In this document: piece after piece, positions 6,132 through 9,449 of the stretch
How positions within the stretch are numbered: the first letter of the stretch is position 1
How the letters are laid out: the number at the start of each line of letters is the position of its first letter
Assembly: GCA_009649835.1 (NCBI GenBank)
Contig: PYCK01000229.1
Location: 1 to 9,449 of the forward strand
Source of the DNA: Candidatus Methanocomedens sp.
GTDB lineage: Archaea > Halobacteriota > Methanosarcinia > Methanosarcinales > Methanocomedenaceae
DNA: 9,449 nt
Direction: 5' to 3'
Translations under genes and position numbers: made by a program
Notes under the pieces: model-generated
Seen by the model: only the letters and a program-made list of their open reading frames with translations
Databases searched by the model: none
What the model was told of the DNA's origin: nothing

Positions 6132-6518
6132 TCAGAGTCGCATATCGATTTTCATCTTCCCCATGGCAACCAGGTACTGGACATCCTTTCCAACCTCGAT
6201 CTTACTCTTATACTCATCCGGTAGGGTAAGCTCGATAGTGGAATAATCGCCCATGTCCATTAACTGTACCACATCACCAGAGATAGAGATAACCTGCCCG
6301 TTCTTCCTTTCCACAAGGGGAACATAGATCTTCTGGGTAACAGGTGAAATGATGGAACGTTTCTGGTTGTCAAATATGCCAACAGCGTCTACCCTGGCTT
6401 TGGCACTTCCGTGTTTTCCTGGTTTTGAATGTGAGAGTGATTTGATCACGCAGGGTTCATCATCGATTATAACATATCTTCCTTCTTTTAATGTACGGAC
6501 TTCAGTCTGCTCTTTCAT
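6132..6518 (-). CDS. Translation factor aIF5A (hypusine-site protein)
   Basis: A 128-residue archaeal homologue of eIF5A, which binds the ribosome near the peptidyl-tRNA exit region and relieves stalling, for example at polyproline. Seen: an N-terminal SH3-like domain (about 1-70) with the modification loop SKPGKHGSAK; K35, between G and HG, is the expected site of deoxyhypusine or hypusine. The C-terminal OB-fold-like half (about 72-128) has the usual GDVVQLMDMGDY segment. Length matches archaeal members (about 125-135). The start is well supported: GGAGG ten bases upstream of ATG 6518, and a TATA box about 65 bases upstream. The gene immediately upstream of agmatinase on the same strand suggests co-transcription; spermidine, made from putrescine, donates the modifying aminobutyl group. 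Nothing unusual in the protein itself. Confidence 0.95.
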   Translation of the reverse strand: MKEQTEVRTLKEGRYVIIDDEPCVIKSLSHSKPGKHGSAKARVDAVGIFDNQKRSIISPVTQKIYVPLVERKNGQVISISGDVVQLMDMGDYSTIELTLPDEYKSKIEVGKDVQYLVAMGKMKIDMRL

Positions 6519-6528
6519 GGAATAAGTT

Positions 6529-6533
6529 CCTCC
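6529..6533 (-). promoter_or_regulatory. Strong ribosome binding site of aIF5A
   Basis: The minus strand reads GGAGG, ten bases before the ATG at 6518. It is the best Shine-Dalgarno in the window and fits a highly translated gene. Confidence 0.75.
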
Positions 6534-6579
6534 GGTAAATAGACATAGCTAATATCACGAACTTAATATCGTTGGGGCT

Positions 6580-6591
6580 TAAATATATATC
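6580..6591 (-). promoter_or_regulatory. TATA box of the aIF5A transcript
   Basis: The minus strand carries ATATATATTTAA, placing the start of transcription near 6555-6560 and giving a leader of about 40 bases that contains the GGAGG site. Confidence 0.5.
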
Positions 6592-6637
6592 GTAAATAAT
6601 ACCACGAGGTGCCTCCGGATGACCCGGCGATGGGAAG

Positions 6638-8800
6638 CTACGTGTATATTCCCATTTCCCGTTCTTTCTCTGGTTTCACTTTCTCCCTGGCTTCCTTGAT
6701 ATGATTACCTGTAACCCTGTACTTTTGCATCTCTTCATCATCATCTACCGACTTGCCTGACTGCACATATTCCCTGATGGCCAGCATTATGCTTTCCCGT
6801 ACAATTCCCGCAATATCGGCACCTGAATAGTTTGCGGTCTCCCGGACCAGTTTTTGAACATCAACATCGTCGGTAAACGGCTTATCCTTCATATGTATCC
6901 TGAGTATCTCCAGCCTGGCTGCTTCATCGGGCAGCGGCACTTCCACCATCCTGTCAAACCTGCCTGGCCGAAGCAGTGCCCTGTCTATCATATCAGGCCT
7001 GTTTGTTGCAGCAATGACAACCACACTGTGTAGTTCTTCCAGTCCGTCCAGTTCGGCAAGGAACTGGCTGATTACCCTTTCAGTTACATGACTGTCAAAA
7101 CTCTGGCCCCTGGTGGGTGTGATGGCATCTATCTCATCAAAGAAGATAATACACGGGGATGCCTGTTTTGCCTTCCTGAATGTCTCCCTGACAGCCTTCT
7201 CTGATTCGCCGACCCATTTGCTCAGGAACTCGGGACCCTTAACGCTGATAAAATTAACCTCGCTCTCTGTTGCCACTGCCTTGGCCAGCATGGTCTTTCC
7301 TGTACCGGGAGGGCCGAGCAACAGGATACCTTTTGGTGTCTCTGCCTTCATATAACCATACAGTTTTTGGTATTTCAACGGCCATTCAACTGCTTCTTTC
7401 AGTTCCTGCTTGGATTGTTCCAGACCGCCGATATCATCCCATTTGATGTTAGGGGATTCCACGAACACCTCCCGCAAGGCTGATGGTTCCATCTCGCCCA
7501 GTGCACTAAGGAAATCCTCCCTGGTCACAGTAAGCTTTTCCAGCACATCCGGAGGTATGGTCTTTTCCTCAAGGTCGATCTCAGGCAGCACTCTTCTTAC
7601 CGCCCGCAGTGCTCCCTCCTTTGCCAGTGCTGCCAGGTCGGCTCCCACGAACCCGTGAGCTACGTCAGCCAGTTTATCAAGTTCCACGTCCTCGGCCAGC
7701 GGCATGCCGCGGGTATGTATCTGCAAGATCTGCAGACGAGCATCCCTGTTTGGCACACCGATCTCGATCTCACGGTCGAACCGTCCGCCCCGCCGCAGCG
7801 CCGGGTCCAGTGAATTTACCCGGTTAGTTGCACCCAGCACCACCACTTTTCCCCTGGATTCCAGTCCGTCCATCAGGGCCAGGAGCTGGGCAACTATCCG
7901 GCGTTCCACCTCGCCGGTGACCTCTTCCCGTTTGGGCGCAATGCTGTCGATCTCGTCTATCAGGATAATGCTCGGGGCATTCTCTTCGGCCTCCTTGAAT
8001 GTCTCACGCAGGCGCTCTTCTGATTCGCCATAGAACTTACTCATGATCTCGGGACCGGTCAATGTAATGAAATAGGCATTGGTCTCGTTGGCCAGCGCCT
8101 TTGCCAGCAGGGTCTTGCCTGTTCCGGGGGGACCGTGCAGCAGTACTCCTTTCGGGGCTTCCACACCCAATCTCACAAAGAGTTCAGGATGTTTCATTGG
8201 AAGTTCGATCATCTCCCTGACCTTGCGTATCTCCTCTTCCAGGCCGCCTATATCCTCATAGGTGACCCTGGGCATGGCCTTGATCTCCTTAATGGGTTTT
8301 TCACTGACCTCGATTTTGGTCTGTGACCCTATTATAACGGATTCCGTCGCCGGGGTGGTGGTAGCTATTACTAACTGTACTTTCCCTGACATTGTATCCA
8401 GTTCAATGTAATCACCCCGGGTAACCACTCTTCCTTCCATGATACGGGAGAGGTACTGCTCAACACCCCCGACAATCTTCATTTCCAAGGTCGGGGCAAA
8501 AACGACCTTACTGGCAGCAGCCGTCTTGATCTGTTTAACAGTCACCTTGTCATCGATACCCACACCTGCATTTCGCCTGATACTGCCATCGATCCTGATA
8601 ATACTCCTTCCCGCATCCTCCGGGTATCCGGGCCAGTTGATAGCAGCGGTTTCACGGGTTCCGAAAATGCCGATCACATCACCGGTTTCCAGTCCCAGTT
8701 TTTCTGCCTGTTCAATATCGAGCCTGGCTATGCCTCTGTTAACATCCTGCTGCCTGGCCTCCTCTACCTTCAGGGTGACCTCTTTAACTTCTTCTGCCAT
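6638..8800 (-). CDS. Archaeal Cdc48/VAT, double AAA+ unfoldase
   Basis: A 720-residue p97/Cdc48/VAT homologue, a hexameric ATPase that extracts and unfolds proteins for recycling or degradation. Seen: N-domain with the double-psi barrel (about 1-190), then AAA domain D1 with Walker A GPPGTGKT at 223-230 and Walker B IILIDEID at 278-285, then D2 with Walker A GPPGTGKT at 496-503 and Walker B IIFFDEID at 551-558. Pore-loop segments are SKFYGESEE (D1) and SKWVGESEK (D2); sensor and Arg-finger segments include GRFDRE and GRFDRM. The final three residues are I-Y-T, a hydrophobic-Tyr-X motif of the type that docks AAA+ partners onto the 20S proteasome. Start: ATG 8800 with GGTGGG seven bases upstream. 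It follows hsp20 by 23 bases and is very probably co-transcribed. Length is normal; all key ATPase residues are intact. Confidence 0.97.
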   Translation of the reverse strand: MAEEVKEVTLKVEEARQQDVNRGIARLDIEQAEKLGLETGDVIGIFGTRETAAINWPGYPEDAGRSIIRIDGSIRRNAGVGIDDKVTVKQIKTAAASKVVFAPTLEMKIVGGVEQYLSRIMEGRVVTRGDYIELDTMSGKVQLVIATTTPATESVIIGSQTKIEVSEKPIKEIKAMPRVTYEDIGGLEEEIRKVREMIELPMKHPELFVRLGVEAPKGVLLHGPPGTGKTLLAKALANETNAYFITLTGPEIMSKFYGESEERLRETFKEAEENAPSIILIDEIDSIAPKREEVTGEVERRIVAQLLALMDGLESRGKVVVLGATNRVNSLDPALRRGGRFDREIEIGVPNRDARLQILQIHTRGMPLAEDVELDKLADVAHGFVGADLAALAKEGALRAVRRVLPEIDLEEKTIPPDVLEKLTVTREDFLSALGEMEPSALREVFVESPNIKWDDIGGLEQSKQELKEAVEWPLKYQKLYGYMKAETPKGILLLGPPGTGKTMLAKAVATESEVNFISVKGPEFLSKWVGESEKAVRETFRKAKQASPCIIFFDEIDAITPTRGQSFDSHVTERVISQFLAELDGLEELHSVVVIAATNRPDMIDRALLRPGRFDRMVEVPLPDEAARLEILRIHMKDKPFTDDVDVQKLVRETANYSGADIAGIVRESIMLAIREYVQSGKSVDDDEEMQKYRVTGNHIKEAREKVKPEKEREMGIYT

Positions 8801-8807
8801 TCATGAT

Positions 8808-8813
8808 CCCACC
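8808..8813 (-). promoter_or_regulatory. Ribosome binding site of cdc48
   Basis: The minus strand reads GGTGGG seven bases before ATG 8800. It lies in the 23-base gap after the hsp20 stop, which indicates independent re-initiation on a shared message. An out-of-frame ATG at 8804 lies too close to this site to be preferred. Confidence 0.65.
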
Positions 8814-8823
8814 AGGAAATCGG

Positions 8824-9345
8824 TTATTCGACCTTGATCCTCTTGCCTTTTGGTTTTGTCTCACCTTTCAGCTTAAAGGTAAGTTCCAGGACACCGTTGT
8901 TATATTTCGCCTTGGCACTGTCCGGGTCTATGGGAGACTCTGTTGGGATCTCCTTGTAATATTTGCGGTCCTTTGTTTCGGCTTTGAGCGTTACCATATC
9001 CTCGGTAGCATCCACTTTGACGTCCTCTTTTGTAATGCCAGGCATCTCGGCAGTTATACACAGATTGTTCTTTTCACTGTCAATGATGTTGCAGGAGTAT
9101 GGTTCCCTCACATCCCCGCTGATCATACCGGAAGCAGAAGGCCTGACATTCCCGAACTGTTCGATATGGGGAATTCCATCAGGTCCGACCTTCATACTGA
9201 AACCATAGACCAACGGCTTTCCGGGTTCAAGGTCTGTCCTGGATTGGACTGTTCTTATCATACGCTCCAACATATCATTGATGTCTTCAAACTCCCTGCC
9301 AAATTCGTCAAATGGATTCCATCTTGGATCTCTTCTTCTCCACAT
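8824..9345 (-). CDS. Hsp20 / alpha-crystallin small heat-shock protein
   Basis: A 173-residue small heat-shock protein, an ATP-independent holdase that keeps unfolding proteins soluble. Seen: a basic and amphipathic N-terminal arm (1-40); a linker segment GFSMKVGPDGIPHIEQFGNV (48-67) that marks a divergent archaeal subgroup; the alpha-crystallin domain (about 80-160) with AEMPGITKEDVKV and the hallmark A-x-x-x-N-G-V-L at 146-153 (AKYNNGVL); and a C-terminal I-x-V motif (IKV, 170-172) used for oligomer assembly. Start: ATG 9345 with GAGGTG eight bases upstream. First gene of a two-gene unit with cdc48, which places a holdase with an unfoldase. Regulation by heat is plausible from family and from a dyad in the upstream region, but not shown. 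Confidence 0.95.
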   Translation of the reverse strand: MWRRRDPRWNPFDEFGREFEDINDMLERMIRTVQSRTDLEPGKPLVYGFSMKVGPDGIPHIEQFGNVRPSASGMISGDVREPYSCNIIDSEKNNLCITAEMPGITKEDVKVDATEDMVTLKAETKDRKYYKEIPTESPIDPDSAKAKYNNGVLELTFKLKGETKPKGKRIKVE

Positions 9346-9353
9346 AATATTAA

Positions 9354-9359
9354 CACCTC
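9354..9359 (-). promoter_or_regulatory. Ribosome binding site of hsp20
   Basis: The minus strand reads GAGGTG eight bases before ATG 9345, a good match to the archaeal Shine-Dalgarno and the basis for choosing this start. Confidence 0.7.
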
Positions 9360-9388
9360 ACACCCATTTTGGGTATTCAATTATTTGT

Positions 9389-9402
9389 AAATACAAGTAT
9401 TT
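9389..9402. promoter_or_regulatory. Dyad upstream of hsp20, possible operator
   Basis: AAATAC-AA-GTATTT is a 6+6 inverted repeat with a two-base spacer. If the A/T-rich element at 9421-9430 (minus strand TTTAATTAAT) is the TATA box, the dyad covers the predicted transcription start, a position where archaeal repressors commonly block polymerase. A smaller hairpin (ACCC-ATTTT-GGGT, 9362-9374) sits between it and the ribosome site. A/T-rich sequence makes chance dyads common. Confidence 0.35.
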
Positions 9403-9449
9403 GAAACTTACGTGATTTTTATTAATTAAAAAATTAGTGAAAAATATAG

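Noticed and set aside
5710..6246. 178-codon plus-strand frame with repeated VHISRIME segments
   Set aside because: The repetition is the complement of the 30-base agmatinase triplication; the frame spans two well-supported minus-strand genes.
8803..9390. 195-codon plus-strand frame opposite hsp20
   Set aside because: It mirrors a clearly coding small heat-shock gene and has no domain pattern or ribosome site.

Overview
This is an archaeal chromosome segment, most likely from a methanogenic or methane-oxidising euryarchaeon (Methanosarcinales-like; inferred from remembered protein resemblance, not from a search). The archaeal assignment rests on a hypusine-site aIF5A, a two-domain Cdc48/VAT ATPase with an archaeal proteasome-docking tail, an archaeal Hsp20, TATA-box-like promoters and short or absent leaders. 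Seven of the eight intact genes read on the minus strand; one small gene reads on the plus strand.

Right to left, in the direction of transcription: (1) 9345-6638 is a protein-quality-control unit, hsp20 followed 23 bases later by cdc48. (2) 6518-5158 is aIF5A followed by an agmatinase. The two are linked by polyamine chemistry: agmatinase makes putrescine, the route to spermidine, and spermidine supplies the aminobutyl group that modifies the aIF5A lysine. T-rich tracts around the agmatinase start suggest the second gene is dampened. (3) 5082-4492 is a DUF445 membrane protein with its own TATA-like box. (4) 4249-4479 is a small helix-turn-helix protein on the plus strand, converging on DUF445 across a hairpin terminator. 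(5) 3944-4248 is a 305-base divergent intergenic region with two strong inverted repeats. (6) 3943-2516 is a two-lobed bactofilin-like protein with a central hydrophobic segment and a long Lys/Thr/Ala tail resembling histone H1 tails. (7) 2520-2239 is a transposase remnant in a frame with no normal start. (8) 2228-120 is a MutS-superfamily ATPase with N-terminal helix-hairpin-helix motifs, whose promoter seems to lie in the transposase remnant.

Most of the window is housekeeping, and I see no defence island, CRISPR array or RNA gene. The parts that merit a second look are the bactofilin with its DNA-binding-like tail, the 30-base in-frame triplication inside the agmatinase, the transposase scar between bactofilin and mutS, the T tracts flanking the agmatinase start, and the structured divergent intergenic region.
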